This document shows, in pieces, positions 13,271 through 14,220 of a DNA stretch of 14,220 nt. A program made the position numbers and the translations under genes. Within the stretch, counting starts at the first letter, position 1, and every line of letters begins with the position of its first letter. The notes beneath the pieces were generated by a model. That model was not told where the DNA came from, did not search any database, and saw nothing but the letters and a program-made list of their open reading frames with translations. This stretch comes from Gemmatimonadota bacterium (lineage in GTDB: Bacteria > Gemmatimonadota > Gemmatimonadetes > Gemmatimonadales > GWC2-71-9), in NCBI GenBank assembly GCA_025360265.1, contig JANYCP010000101.1:1-14220 (forward strand), read 5' to 3'.

Positions 13271-14220
13271 GGGCCGCCCTTCTTGGGCACCGGCTTAATG
13301 GTATCGGCCTTCGCCTTGGGCGCCGACGCCGTTTCCAGCTGGATTCCATCGACGTGACCGTACGCCTGCACGGCAGCGACGCCGGATGAGTCGCCACCCT
13401 TCATCCGCATCAGGATCGTGTCGGCCTTGGTGTAGTTGATCGACGGCGAAATTCTGCCGTCCTTGGCAGCGACCATACGACTGAACAAGGACTGGGCTTG
13501 TACCGGCGACTTGCCGAATGCCTCGAGCGCGCGGAGTCGGGTGACAACGGCACCGGCAGAATCCACCTGCCCGAACCGCGCGTTCACGCGATCGCCGGCG
13601 AGGTAGTTGCGCGTCGTGTCGGGCTTGATCGTGTCGCCAGGAAAGCGCGGCGCTGCCTTGATCGTAGTGTCGGGCGGGTTCGTGATCCTGCCGTGATGGA
13701 AGACCCGGATCTCCTTGAGCAACTCTCCCGGTGTCTCGACAGCAAGCGAGTCGCCAACGACGTCGTAACCTTCGCTAACGATCGTGGCGGCACCCTGCCG
13801 GCTCCACGCCAGCGTGAGCCCCAGCTTTTCCATGGTGAACGCCATCAGAACGGTATCACCTGTTATGACGGTCGAGCTCCGCACCACCTTCGCGTTGACG
13901 AACGAACGCAGATCACGAATCTTGTCGTCCTCCAGCCGGAACCGGATCTCGTGACCAATTACCAGGAACGAATCGCTGCCAGCACGCCGGACCGTGGCCG
14001 GTTTGCCAAGCAACAATGCCACGGTTGTCTTGCCGCGATCGAGCTGGATCGAGTCGCTTGTCGTGTGCAGCGAATCATGGTCGAGCGTCACGGCGCTGTC
14101 GGCACTCAGCCGTGACTGGCCGAATCCCCGAAGCCGCTCGCCGATCAGAATGTAGGGCGACAATTTCGGCGCATTCTTTGACGTTGGCTTGTCGTAGTAT
14201 CGAACCGTCGGGCGATAGAA
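13267..14220 (-). CDS. OstA-like/LptA-LptC-type LPS transport protein, N-terminus outside the window
   Basis: The frame is open to the window edge, with 317 codons visible ending at TGA 13269-13267; the TTG at 14163 is not needed as a start, because codons continue upstream (…RYYDKPTSKNAPKL…). The protein is rich in short beta-strand-like repeats of the OstA/LptA kind, for example LSADSAVTLDHDSLHTTSD and LVIGHEIRFRLED, and ends in a Lys/Pro-rich tail (KADTIKPVPKKGG). LptA and LptC domains form the periplasmic bridge for LPS. Its place directly before lptB, sharing a GTGA overlap, supports this role. It resembles the larger OstA-like proteins of Bacteroidota-type bacteria more than the short E. 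coli LptA. Whether it acts as LptA, LptC or both cannot be settled without its N-terminus. Confidence 0.75.
   Translation of the reverse strand, partial: FYRPTVRYYDKPTSKNAPKLSPYILIGERLRGFGQSRLSADSAVTLDHDSLHTTSDSIQLDRGKTTVALLLGKPATVRRAGSDSFLVIGHEIRFRLEDDKIRDLRSFVNAKVVRSSTVITGDTVLMAFTMEKLGLTLAWSRQGAATIVSEGYDVVGDSLAVETPGELLKEIRVFHHGRITNPPDTTIKAAPRFPGDTIKPDTTRNYLAGDRVNARFGQVDSAGAVVTRLRALEAFGKSPVQAQSLFSRMVAAKDGRISPSINYTKADTILMRMKGGDSSGVAAVQAYGHVDGIQLETASAPKAKADTIKPVPKKGGP

Overview
The window is chromosomal DNA from a GC-rich, diderm (Gram-negative-type) bacterium. A lipopolysaccharide-transport ATPase gene, an OstA-like protein, a lipoprotein with a lipobox, sigma-54 and diaminopimelate epimerase all point that way. 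The style of the proteins (OstA-like protein, lptB-rpoN linkage, surE-pcm-dedA cluster) makes me favour Gemmatimonadota, but this is a guess from pattern memory, not a computed placement.

Left part (1-3953), mostly + strand: the 3' end of surE, then pcm and a DedA-family membrane protein in one tightly coupled operon. A hairpin and a tRNA-Arg(CCT) follow. A lipoprotein gene of unknown function lies on the - strand and converges on the tRNA with 8 bases between them. Next come a divergent TPR membrane protein, a short tandem repeat and a GC-rich hairpin.

Centre (3954-3981): a 28-bp chromosome-dimer resolution site, dif, matching the E. coli site at 23 of 28 positions by my alignment, with an identical 6-bp central region and 10/11 identity in the XerD arm. 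This marks the replication terminus. Gene orientation changes here: left of the site nearly all genes are on +, right of it all are on -. By hand count the G/C balance of the + strand also flips, from 111 G/68 C in 3661-3960 to 77 G/121 C in 3981-4280.

Right part (4009-14220), all - strand: a compact run of nine genes that overlap or nearly touch. In transcription order these are an OstA-like protein (its 5' end lies outside the window), lptB, rpoN, a GtrB/CsbB-like GT2 glycosyltransferase with two C-terminal membrane segments, a GT4 glycosyltransferase, an LPG-synthase-TM/UPF0104 membrane protein, a YfhO-family GT-C-like membrane protein, a polyprenol-phosphate-mannose-synthase-like GT2, and dapF. 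The first three resemble the classical lptA-lptB-rpoN block. In place of the hpf/ptsN genes usual in proteobacteria there is a set that could make lipid-linked sugars in the cytoplasm and use them on the outer face of the membrane. dapF appears to start at a CTG codon that overlaps the upstream stop as CTGA, behind a strong GGGAGG ribosome binding site.

No CRISPR array, transposase, phage gene or integrase is visible. The most notable content is the dif site with its flanking signals and the lpt-rpoN-glycosylation-dapF operon that runs into it.
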